NCBI GenBank assembly: GCA_030248295.1
Contig: JASANH010001018.1
Location: forward strand, 620,001-684,000
Direction: 5' to 3'
Source: Mesodorylaimus sp. YZB2_4
Taxonomy: Eukaryota; Nematoda; Enoplea; Dorylaimida; Dorylaimidae
Length of the DNA: 64,000 nt
Shown here piece by piece: positions 36,199 through 45,400 of this stretch. A model generated the notes under the pieces. The model was given only the letters and a program-made list of their open reading frames with translations. It was not told the DNA's origin and ran no database searches. The position numbers were made by a program, and so were the translations under genes. Within the stretch, counting starts at the first letter, position 1, and every line of letters begins with the position of its first letter.

Positions 36199-36928
36199 GG
36201 GCCATCCATAAAGGATGTCCATCAAAAAAGGCATTTCTCGACATCTCCACCCCCAGAAAAAATGCACTGAAAAAGCAGTGCTCCTTCTACAGTCGAGTCC
36301 GCTTAGTATCACCAGCTCCGGACGTGAAGAAAATGTGACAATACGGATTGTGACTAAATCCGAAGTGCACTCTAAAAGGGCCAACACTTTACTTTTATGC
36401 GTTTTATCGTTATTTCGCATCATTTTCTTATATTCCTGGCGTTTTAAAAGACGAAACGCTTTTTCAAAAGTTTCTGTACCTAGAGAAATCGAAATTATGA
36501 GGATCAGTCAGATCAAAGCTGAAGCATAAAGGTGCTATGCGCCTTCATGCAAGCGTTTTCTAGCGAGAAATCCTAGTTTTTGACGATTTTGCACATTGTT
36601 TCAGACTGCCAAGAGTGTAAATGTGACGCTTTTTTAATACTTATCCCGCCTGGCCAAGAACTTAATGTGACAATAAGCGGACTGGGCCAAATTCAGCGTG
36701 ATTATAAGCGAGCTCAAAATACACACAAAGTATAGGGGAAAAATTCGGGGCTCCGAAAACCTGTGATAATAATCGGACTGTGACATTATCCGGTGTGACC
36801 ATAAGTGGACTCGACTGCATTGGCCAGTCCGCCGAAACGATGGATGGGCGGATCGATTCGTCCACTTTCGCTTTTTGGACCCCCCCCCCCCCCCCCCGGG
36901 TAGAACGGACGTCCTTTATGGATGGCCC
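36199..36928. mobile_element. MITE with GGGCCATCCATAAAGGA ends, split by another element
   Basis: The left end GGGCCATCCATAAAGGATGTCC is repeated inverted at the right end (GGACGTCCTTTATGGATGGCCC), with one mismatch. The interior contains a second element (36290-36817) and a long C run, so this is a nested insertion. No transposase frame remains. Confidence 0.7.
36290..36817. mobile_element. pogo/mariner-like MITE nested in the above
   Basis: The ends CAGTCGAGTCCGCTTAGT and, inverted, CAGTCGAGTCCACTTATG begin with the CAGTCGAGTCC type typical of Tc1/mariner-pogo (Tigger-like) elements. A TA precedes the left end; the right flank is CA, so the target duplication is not intact. The element is 528 bp, internally repeats GTGACAAT..CGGA blocks, and is non-coding. 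Confidence 0.68.
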
Positions 36929-37044
36929 CTCTCAACCTTTGGATACATTTCCTGCCAGAAGTGTCTTTAAGCTATAAAATCCGAAGTTTATCATAAACTG
37001 GCGTTTTCCTTCAAGTTGCATTTCCAGTATTTCACCAACACATT

Positions 37045-38451
37045 TCATGTGTTCATATCAATCAAAGCAGCTAGAATTTCACGGTCATCGTCATTCTCAA
37101 TCTCCATTTCACCAAGTTTCGTCAGTTGTGAGGAAACGTAATTTTTCGCATCATCAGGCATTCTCGACAATACGTTGTCAGTTGTGGCGAATGCGTTGTA
37201 CAGGACAAATAAGCAAAGTCGAATTGTGACTTTGCACAAAGCTAATCCTGCCACTTCGATCACACTCGATACCAAAGGGCATAAAAAGCGGTTCGTAATT
37301 TCCCCAGATTCGAAAAATTGGTTTCTTCGGTAGTCGCAGGTGAAGTAGTTCGATAATACCCACAGCGTCTCTTTTCTCAAAGGTACGTAAGGAGACTGTA
37401 GAAACGAAATCGCCAGATCGAAGAAAACTGAGACTGTTTCCGGAGAAAAAAACGCCGAAGTGTTATCAGGATCTGAACGAGCCAAAAGTGCACCAAAAGC
37501 ACGCCAAAGAGGGAATATTAGAGCCAAGTTCCAGTTGCTTCTCGATATTTGAATTACAGCCAGACAAATGCGAATGTGATCGATAGACGGCATAGGAAAA
37601 GATTTAATTGTGCTAGACAGAAGAAAAATGATTCGAGCGCAATGACCATAAACGGCATTGCCAACTAAACCTGGCTCTTTGTAAATTTCGTTCAAAGAAT
37701 CGAAAAGGGATGCGAAAAACTTCGGCTGAAAGCGAATCAGGTTTCCGATCGCGTTGGATGTAAGTTCTTCTGATTTGAACATTGACGAAATCGTGGATTC
37801 GAGTGCGAATACCGCTGCTTCTCTGACTTGCCCATCGTTGTGGCCAACCAGTACTCCGATCGTCTCCAATACATTTTGCGACATCAGGACTTCTCCCAAT
37901 TTTGTGTTTCCTTTTGACTCTGACACCAGATTGCCTAAACCATGCAAAGAAGCAACGGCCAGCGAAATTCTTGTGGTTTCCACGCCATCAGCAAGAAATG
38001 CGACGAAATAAGGAGTGGCAAGTCGAGCAAGCATCAATTGTTGTTTCGGATCTTTTGTGCAACATAAGTTTGCCAGACACACTCCGGCTTCGACTTGCGT
38101 TCGAGCGTCGTTCAGATTGAAATTAGTAAATACACCAACCAAACTGTGCACGATTCGATCACCGTCCACGAAAAAAGCGTTGATGTATCGATTTTGGTCA
38201 TTTGAAGTCGACGATTCAAAGAAAAATGCATTCAGACGTTTCAATGCTTCGAAACACTGTCGAGTATTGGGTTTGCGAAAAGTTTGAAATAAGGGCTGGA
38301 GGTTTGTAATCAGAATCTCCGCATGGGTCGATGTGTTTTCAGGAGGTGGTAGGAGTAAATGACGTTTAGATAGCAAAAGTGACTGGCGATTTTGTTGTCG
38401 TTGAGTGGAGAGAGTTCGCCGAGTGCCCTCTTTGATTTGGGATGTGGCCAT
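37045..38451 (-). CDS. Importin-alpha/TMCO6-like armadillo-repeat protein, intronless
   Basis: One exon of 468 residues from ATG 38451 (the in-frame TTG just upstream is not a start). The first 35 residues hold a basic helix (RRTLSTQRQQNRQSLLLSKR) resembling an importin-beta-binding domain. After a linker, residues about 45-440 form successive helical repeats with ARM-like patterns (AGVCLANLCC, AVASLHGLGNL, EAAVFALESTISS, KETLWVLSNYF). The C terminus is acidic (EIENDDDRE). This order and length fit the importin-alpha relative TMCO6 or a degenerate importin alpha. The conserved W/N ladder that binds nuclear localisation signals is mostly absent (only LWVLSN is clear), so classical cargo binding is doubtful. 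Likely a cytosolic or nuclear-transport-related protein. Confidence 0.65.
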   Translation of the reverse strand: MATSQIKEGTRRTLSTQRQQNRQSLLLSKRHLLLPPPENTSTHAEILITNLQPLFQTFRKPNTRQCFEALKRLNAFFFESSTSNDQNRYINAFFVDGDRIVHSLVGVFTNFNLNDARTQVEAGVCLANLCCTKDPKQQLMLARLATPYFVAFLADGVETTRISLAVASLHGLGNLVSESKGNTKLGEVLMSQNVLETIGVLVGHNDGQVREAAVFALESTISSMFKSEELTSNAIGNLIRFQPKFFASLFDSLNEIYKEPGLVGNAVYGHCARIIFLLSSTIKSFPMPSIDHIRICLAVIQISRSNWNLALIFPLWRAFGALLARSDPDNTSAFFSPETVSVFFDLAISFLQSPYVPLRKETLWVLSNYFTCDYRRNQFFESGEITNRFLCPLVSSVIEVAGLALCKVTIRLCLFVLYNAFATTDNVLSRMPDDAKNYVSSQLTKLGEMEIENDDDREILAALIDMNT

Positions 38452-38564
38452 GGACAAGACAAATTTTGGCTAAATTACAGCCGTGTACCTCACTAATAAT
38501 GCGATACCTATAAGCCTACTAGAAGCAGAAGTAGGCTGCGGTGTGATGCATACACGGTTTTAGG

Positions 38565-38605
38565 CATGGATACACTAGAATCCAGTCCATTCTAGTGTAT
38601 CCATG
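38565..38605. repeat. Perfect 17-bp inverted repeat upstream of the TMCO6-like gene
   Basis: CATGGATACACTAGAAT and its exact reverse complement ATTCTAGTGTATCCATG are separated by CCAGTCC. It lies about 115 bp upstream of the start codon at 38451, so it may be in the promoter. It could equally be a decayed fold-back repeat. Confidence 0.75.
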
Positions 38606-39135
38606 GTTTCAGGGTTTCACTAAAATTTTACCGCTCGCAGCAGACAATCTCAAAAATGGTTTTAACCTATGGCAGTTTTAAAAGAAAGCGCAATTTCCAT
38701 CTTCTTGTGTTTCCTATAAGCCTCAAGTTTCAAAAACTTTGGTGCGGTATCTTGTGAGCCTCAGAGATATAGGAAGACACCATTAGACGAAAAAATCGTC
38801 CCCAGTGATACTTGCCGAATGTGATCGCACTGTTTAGCAGAAAGCCCCATGCGAGATCAAAATTATTATGTATTTTTCCATCGCTCCATATTCTGTGATA
38901 TACCTGAACGTAAAATGCTGTGCTGAAGCATGTTTCAACAGAACCTGTCGTAGTAGGACGGCAGGGCCGGGCAGTAGTCGTAGGACAGGGCTGTCGGCGT
39001 TAGATTGTAAAGGCAGAGACACTTTGCATTCAAATAATTGGCCTAATAAAGAGCTACGGGACAGATAACATGCATAATAATTTTTATTCCATCGAGGGCT
39101 GTCCTGTTAAAGACAAGCCATCAGAATGGGCGGCA
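38606..39135. other. Intergenic stretch without supported gene
   Basis: No coding pattern or repeat recognised. Confidence 0.4.
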
Positions 39136-39425
39136 GCCGTCAGAGGTCTGGTAGCGAGTTGCTAGACTAGTCCCGGGTTCGATCCCCGGTGACGAGGGTC
39201 GGTTAGTGAACCATAAACCCTCGCTGACCTTGCACGCCAGGCTGTGGGTGACTCACCCAGTACTACCGAGGGGAAAGACAGAAGCCATACGCGTAGACAG
39301 TCTCGGCTGTCGAACGCTGACAAGGTTCACACAGCCAGCCCGCAATCTTCCGTGGAGTCAGTGTCTAGTCCAGGGTGCTTCTAGTCAAGACGCAGGGCCC
39401 AACCCACAAAGATTTCTAAAAAACC
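39136..39425 (+). mobile_element. tRNA-derived SINE, best head in the window
   Basis: GTCTGGTAGCGAGTTGC resembles an A box and CCCGGGTTCGATCCCCGG is a clean B box, so the head derives from a tRNA. The body (GTGAACCATAAACCCTCGCT, then GTGGGTGACTCACCCAGTAC) is shared with 30284, 34640 and, on the other strand, 2440-3375. An A-rich end (CACAAAGATTTCTAAAAAAC) closes it. Confidence 0.7.
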
Positions 39426-39789
39426 CTTCAGAGGTCGTAGGCATACTCATATTTTACTCATTGCTCACGTAGCGAGACACAGCAAAAACATACAATTAAA
39501 AGAGCGATGTAGAAGCTGTAGAGAGAGGTCTGACTCTCAATCAGAAAGCTAGATAAATGAATTCTTGGTTCACAATTGGGTTATCTATAGAACAATGTGA
39601 CCATGATGTGGAGTATTTTATGAACAGTACATTACACCTGTCCACTTTCTTTCCGCTTCAACATCAATTCTTCAAGATAAAGTTCTAAAAGCAAAGATAA
39701 TAATAATATCTCTGATCCATTTCCTGAGCATCACTCGAAGGTTCCATAAGAAATATGAATTATTTTAGATCCACTGTATTTTTCTCATG

Positions 39790-40281
39790 CTAAAAGTTTG
39801 CTAAGAGCCTGGCATATATCAGAAGGCACTCAACCACCCAGTAGCTCCTGCTACATATCACATTTCCAGCGGCTGACATGGATCCTGAAGCATCGTGAGG
39901 AGCAGTGTCAGTGCCCAATCGCATAGCCCGGCTTTTTTCTCTCAATTCTTCCTCACCATCGCCACTTTCATAGTCGGGGTCAGGATAATTTTGGCATCGA
40001 CAAAACGTTTTCTTGGCAGCAAAATTTATGCTTGACACTGATGAGCGATTTCGATAAACGCAACCAATTGCTGATCCTTGCTTGAAAGTGCGACAATGAC
40101 TGACACAGCACTCGACAAAATACCAACAAATTTCGTTGGTCCCTTTCGAATTGAGGGCGAAGTTTGCACACTTCGCGGTGGGACTTTTGAGATCCCTGAA
40201 TTTTGAGCGGGAGAGGTGGTCCGCGGAACACAGCGATGATACAAGGAGAACAAGAAAAATGACTTTGCTTTGTCGAATCAT
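39790..40281 (-). CDS. Cys-rich secreted protein, possible GPI anchor
   Basis: A single exon of 163 residues opens with a signal peptide (MIRQSKVIFLVLLVSSLCSA). A compact domain at residues about 38-95 has eight cysteines (C..C...CC...C...C...C.C), followed by an acidic linker (DPDYESGDGEEE). The C terminus is hydrophobic (YWVVECLLIYARLLANF), preceded by small residues (SGSMSAAGN). This could serve as a GPI-attachment signal, giving a surface-bound protein. I do not recognise the cysteine framework. It has one potential N-glycosylation site (NRS). A TATA-like box lies just upstream. Function unknown. Confidence 0.55.
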   Translation of the reverse strand: MIRQSKVIFLVLLVSSLCSADHLSRSKFRDLKSPTAKCANFALNSKGTNEICWYFVECCVSHCRTFKQGSAIGCVYRNRSSVSSINFAAKKTFCRCQNYPDPDYESGDGEEELREKSRAMRLGTDTAPHDASGSMSAAGNVICSRSYWVVECLLIYARLLANF

Positions 40282-40311
40282 GATGCGAGGACGCAGTGGA
40301 GCTCGTGAGAA

Positions 40312-40317
40312 ATTATA
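40312..40317 (-). promoter_or_regulatory. TATA-like box of the Cys-rich gene
   Basis: On the minus strand CTATAATTTC lies about 31-36 bp before the start codon at 40281. The spacing implies a very short 5' UTR, so this is tentative. Confidence 0.3.
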
Positions 40318-40329
40318 GAAACTGCAGGA

Positions 40330-42376
40330 GACAAGCCTCGACTGTGAGAAACTTGACGCTAAATTTAATGCGCTATTTGCAGGATGTAAAGATCATTTGA
40401 AGCTAAAATTAATTTTGCATTAAGCTAAAACCATTTTGCAGTGCCCCCTAGCCATTGCCACGGGGGTTAGGCCAGTAAAGATCTAGTGTTGTTTATACAT
40501 ATCGATCAAGCGGATGCAGGGCGCAAGCTTCAAAACAGCTTCCGAGCTCGCACGTACAAACTGGTGCGGATTGGCACGCCATGTCATATTCGTGACAATA
40601 TTGGCTCTTAAGGCTAGTAGAAACGAAAACACCAATATGGCACTCGATTTGGTCTGGTAGAGTTCCCTTATTCCGTTCTAAACGTTATTGCACTTCCGAG
40701 GCAAATCAGTAAAATCTGATTTTTTTCTGCGATACTTGCCTCTTACCGGCCGCAACCTAACATGACCCACTGATCAGATAGCCTGGGATTGATCCCTGGG
40801 ATCATATTTCGACTGTATTTAGCTCGCGTGTTTTTTTTTATTTTAAATGTCCTCTAACAAGACAATCCGCTCCGCTCTAAATGTCCGTATGTTGTAAGCG
40901 GGCCAATCACTTTGGAGGAAACTCTTTTTGAGGATGGGTTACGTCATATACCTCCCTACTCAATCCTTTTATCCTCGCCAGCCATTTGCTGAAATTACTC
41001 CCCCCCCCCCCCCACCCCACACACACACACACACACCTCTTATCATCAGCATACCTCTTAATCATTGTGCATATCAAAGATACTGAATCGATTTAACGCA
41101 ACAATAGATCGAGTCGTGATCGTGACGATCCCCTAACCCTATTTCATCACCTCTTCAGAATCATGCAATAGGTATTTATAAACTTTATTATCCAGATATC
41201 CTGATAAGCATCATGTTTATTATGTGGAAGCACAAAGCAAAGTCCATTGATAAATGAATAATCTGTGACCTTACTTTATAAAAGCTCAACACCCTGTTGG
41301 CCCAGTCATTCGAATCAGGTACAAAGAGGGACTTTCGTTATTTGATGACGCGGCATTCTGGTGCCTGAGAGCTCTCGCATGTGTGTGCGTAATGCACATA
41401 CTGCATGTAAACGCCCGACAATGGCTGCCCGACTTGAAACTTTCAGATCCCCGAAGCCAAAATCAATAATTTTGCCACCAACATTTTCTTCAATGATAAC
41501 CCTCACAACTATGCCCTAGGTGTCCTAGCGTAAGCAATAACGCGAAGCGGCTGTACGCTTATGCGCTCGAAGGTGGACTGGCAAAAGGAGGTACATAGTT
41601 ATCATCGTCTGCCACTTATGACCACGCCATGTCCGCTTGCTGTGGTCCCACTTCAGTTCGACAAAAATACTCACAGCTACGTGTAACTTCGGTGCAATGA
41701 TACTGTCTTTCGGCAATTATTATCGAGTGCTGTTCTAAATCGTGTATAGCAGAAAGAAACAAAGTTTCTGACTCTTGCCAGACAATCCTACTTTTGTACA
41801 TCCCCCTCCATTCTTTTCTGAGGATTTTTTGGAAAGTTAACTTGAAACGTCATATTTGCCCGTGAGTATGTTGTCATTGACAATCATTCGTAAGTTGCAA
41901 ACATGCCTCAACCAACAGTTCGTAATAACAATTGCCAGGCAAACGCCTACTCTTGAGCAAATGGGCGAGGAAAGTATGGGCCTGTGAAAATACTGAACGC
42001 AGCTGCGATAAGAAGCAAGCAACTCTTACATCAAACGGAACTATCGGAACTCGTATCACTAAAGCCCAAAGTATATGTAGTTCGATGCGATGCGTCAAAT
42101 AAGCGTGCGATGCGACACTTTTGGGTCAACTGACACTGTAAAAAGGTGCCTAAAACGTCGCATCGCAACCTTACTTTAACGCATCGCATCGAACTATACC
42201 TCCAGCTTAATGAGGGCGATTGGGCAAGTCATACGCAAATGAGTGTGTGGAACATAGCAATTAGTACTATGCACCCGCTCACGATCTGCATGCTGGTCAG
42301 TCTAATTTTTATTAGGCCCTTATTCCATTCCGCATTTGAAAACAGAATTAAAGATTCCAAGCATGCACAGACAATA
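40330..42376. other. Intergenic stretch with simple repeats and a MITE
   Basis: No supported gene. It contains a C run (41000-41013) followed by a CA dinucleotide repeat (to 41036), and the inverted-repeat element at 42078-42196. Confidence 0.45.
42078..42196. mobile_element. 119-bp MITE with perfect 17-bp ends
   Basis: TAGTTCGATGCGATGCG at the left is exactly inverted at the right (CGCATCGCATCGAACTA), and imperfect complementarity continues inward (GCGATGCGAC / GTCGCATCGC). A diverged copy is at 9843-9937. Confidence 0.7.
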
Positions 42377-43480
42377 TCACGACCCAGTGGTATTCAAGAT
42401 AATTTCCTCATCCCTCATCGAGGGATAGATATTCTGCGACTCGCGTGACCTGCGCGCTCCCAAGGGAAGCATATCGCCTATAATAACTCTAAATTTGTCG
42501 TTTGCCAAAATGATGACATAAAATTTAGCCGTATTCGATCCTTGGAGTACAATATCCACGATGGGGATCATGAGCAGCCCTTCGCAGCTGGTGAAACTGG
42601 GGATCGTGAATATAACCAGAAAATATGCCGTCAGTGCCAGCATGCCGATCGCCGTGGTGGCCGATTCCACGATGGCCATCACGGTCAACATGTGTTCTGT
42701 GCGGCCGCGAGCAGTGCGTTGCGACGAAGTCTCGGATTGGATGAATGGACTGCCGTAAGCATTAGCTCTTTGCACGTGGCTCTTGTACATGCAGACGATC
42801 ATGGCGTTGCAGACGACCAGGGCCAACACGGCCACAGTTCTGAGCACGTTCCGAATGTTCGATAGGACGACGGCCACATTCGACGAAGCGTACTCTTCAT
42901 CGATGTAGATCTCGAATCCTCCCTCGACAGCATGGATCTCGTATCTGTTCACTGCGAACAGTGTTGTCGACACGCCCAGCACAACGCAAATGGCCAAGGC
43001 GGAAGTTTCTTGTCGTTTTCTGTTCCACGTCTTGTAAGAGTACGGGGCGCACAGGGCCATGGCTCGGTCCAAGGCCATGCTCAGGGATAGGAGCAGCGAT
43101 GTCGTGATGAAGATGTTCGATATGGGCGTGGCCAGCCGGGCTGCGAACCACATGAGAGCGTAGGAACTTTGGTACCACTGAACTCCGACATCCTCGGCAC
43201 CCGACCACCACTTGATGCTCATGGTGTAAATGGCGAAAGCGACGAGCTCGCTGACTTCACTGATCTCCACGTAAATCTGATACACGTACGCACTCTCGTT
43301 CTTGGCCTGCCGCCACAAGGCAATAATGCACAGAATGTGACCAGCCAAGCCGAACAAACAGAAGGTAGGGGTTAAGACATAATAAGCTGAGAAATACACT
43401 CTCCCCTGAATCAGCCAAAATATATCGGGCAATATGCAGGACGAATTGGTATTTTGAATCGAGTGCGTTAGCTCCGCCAT
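42377..43480 (-). CDS. Intronless seven-transmembrane receptor, duplicate 1
   Basis: 367 residues from the ATG at 43480 (MAELTHS); an in-frame ATG five codons earlier exists but the duplicate gene supports MAE. It has N-glycosylation site NSS near residue 14, then seven helices. Helix 1 carries FGLAGHILCIIALWR. ALDRAMALCAPYSYKTW follows helix 3 (DRA in place of DRY). A basic third loop with Ser/Thr (SETSSQRTARGR) precedes helix 6, and GSNTAKFYVIILANDKFR replaces NPxxY. The whole resembles FMRFamide-receptor-like and SRW-type rhodopsin-family receptors of nematodes; the ligand is unknown. It is nearly identical over its core to the gene at 57680, while both ends differ. Expected in the plasma membrane, coupling to G proteins. 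Confidence 0.8.
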   Translation of the reverse strand: MAELTHSIQNTNSSCILPDIFWLIQGRVYFSAYYVLTPTFCLFGLAGHILCIIALWRQAKNESAYVYQIYVEISEVSELVAFAIYTMSIKWWSGAEDVGVQWYQSSYALMWFAARLATPISNIFITTSLLLSLSMALDRAMALCAPYSYKTWNRKRQETSALAICVVLGVSTTLFAVNRYEIHAVEGGFEIYIDEEYASSNVAVVLSNIRNVLRTVAVLALVVCNAMIVCMYKSHVQRANAYGSPFIQSETSSQRTARGRTEHMLTVMAIVESATTAIGMLALTAYFLVIFTIPSFTSCEGLLMIPIVDIVLQGSNTAKFYVIILANDKFRVIIGDMLPLGARRSRESQNIYPSMRDEEIILNTTGS

Positions 43481-45237
43481 GTGGTCTACGAGCATTATAC
43501 TAGCAGAGCCAATATATGTAAAAGCGACAGAAAGACGAGGCTTCTTGCAGTGAGAATTCTAAATTATAATTTCCGCACACAGCGGCCAGCACGTGAAGGG
43601 AATCGAATAATTGAAAGATTCAATTTATTAGCTTTATTGCGTCGTTGAAATGCAAGCGGCTAGAAAAGGAAAAAGTTTCGTAGTTCATAAAATGGACGGA
43701 TTTAGAATAACCAAATAAGCTGAGTGTCACAGATGGTTTTTGGGGGTGGGGTGCAGTTTTGGTCCATGATTACAAAGAATTAGTCCTGTGTTTCACATAG
43801 CTAACTGCCCTTAAAGCCTCATTTAGCTCTCCCCGATGTTCTTTTTAAGGTCATGATGGACAGCAGTCAAAAATAGTATTGTTGGAGTAAGAAAAACTCA
43901 TGATATCAAGCGTTGAGTGCTAGTAGCTGACCATCGACCACGTACAAAATAGCCTTCAGGATTGCAAGCCGGCGGAGCTATCATCCGACTGTGGGTATCA
44001 ATAGAAACATAATGTGTGAGATGGGCAAACACATAAGATTGTACTGTTAGATTTCCTGCAACACATATTTGTCAAAGATAGGCTCAGACGACTGTTTGGA
44101 ATGGAAAACATGTCAGTGGTGACGAAAACCACGGTATTTCGTGGTCGATTTTCTATTGCTGGAGCCAAGGTACTGTACGCAGGTGGTTTGGCAGATCTAC
44201 ACGCATATCATGACTTTTCGGTGTTCCAAAAGGTCTTTGGAATGCAGCTTTAGGCGTCCGTTTGTGACCAGAAAGTGTCGGATAACATCAAAGTGATCAC
44301 AAAGAAAAACGAATTTCTCATCCACTCAATCCACTTTTTCGCATCGAAAACTCACGCGAGAGCTGCCACATGAACTTCTCCTGTTGGCGTCCCTACCATA
44401 GGTACTGCTCTAGTTATCTATTTCGGCCACCAGGGATATACGGTACAAGAGATAGTGGCAATGGCAGGCAAACAATAGGCCGAGAGCTTGGTCCAGAAAT
44501 CGATCATTCATCCCATTTCCCGAACGAAAAACGCGCCAAGTCTGCTCCCGTGATCAGAGTGCTTGTTCGTGACGGAAGTTCCTTAAGTGAAGCCTTTTCG
44601 ATTGTCGTCCACTTAAAGGATTCTTGCGCGCGTGTCACTTTCTTGGCGCAAGCAATGCTATGCCTTTTTAGGAATTTGATTATTGTATCTAGTTACTTCT
44701 GTTTCTTAGTCATTACAGGATAGACAATAGAGCGATTGATTCAATGTTTTGAGACGAGATTTCGAGCAGACGGTGTCTCATTCAAGATTGGGCTAGTCCT
44801 GCCCATCAGCATCGCTCAAACGCCGCCTAGATTAAACATCAACAGCTAATTTCATGGAAGAAGGCTCGAAGTCGCACACTGAGTTATCATGGGATGACAG
44901 GCGGGAGTTCTATTTAGGCTACACCCATACTACTCGTTCAGATCATCATTTACAGCCTTTTAGGTCGTCTAAAAGAGTCACGCAGTTGCATGGATTTCTC
45001 TCATTATAAAGATTCTCTATTTTTATTTCCCTGGTAAGTTGTTTCGATTCAGTGAGTAGACCCCGACGAATCTTATTTGTTCCAAAAAGACAAAAGGTCA
45101 AGCCGTTTTGGCGCACATCCAGCAGCCTTTTGTATTTCTCAGCCAGAATGAGCGAATCTAATGGCGGTATAAACTGTACATAAAGCAAAATGTCGGCGTT
45201 GTCATATTATAGGGGAGTAAAAAGTTTGTGGAATCAG

Positions 45238-45400
45238 CCTTAAGCCTTAGTTGGTCTATTTCTTGGGTCCACAGACCCATTTACGGCGGTTAGAACAAAG
45301 ACCAGTTCTTAGACGCTGAAGGTGAACATAAAACCGGTTTTCACAAGGAAAAGACGCACACGGCTAACCTGTTTCCACACGGACCAACTAAGGGTTAAAG
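45238..45400. mobile_element. Small MITE, about 163 bp
   Basis: CCTTAAGCCTTAGTTGGTC at the left corresponds, inverted, to GACCAACTAAGGGTTAAAG at the right (a few mismatches). The interior is non-coding. No clear target duplication. Confidence 0.5.

Larger units (their letters stand above)
35487..37044. other. Intergenic region with nested transposon remnant
   Basis: Contains the nested MITEs at 36199-36928 and a run of 18 C at 36880-36897. There is no supported gene. Confidence 0.45.

Noticed and set aside
41018..41036. CA dinucleotide repeat beside a C run
   Set aside because: Ordinary microsatellite; noted only as part of the C-run pattern.
42542..43211. Plus- and minus-strand frames inside the receptor gene (repeated at 57839-58508)
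   Set aside because: They are alternative-frame shadows of the two receptor duplicates; their similarity to each other only reflects the duplication.
44370..44723. 117-codon frame with a hydrophobic end
   Set aside because: No recognisable family, no promoter-like sequence and no splice evidence.
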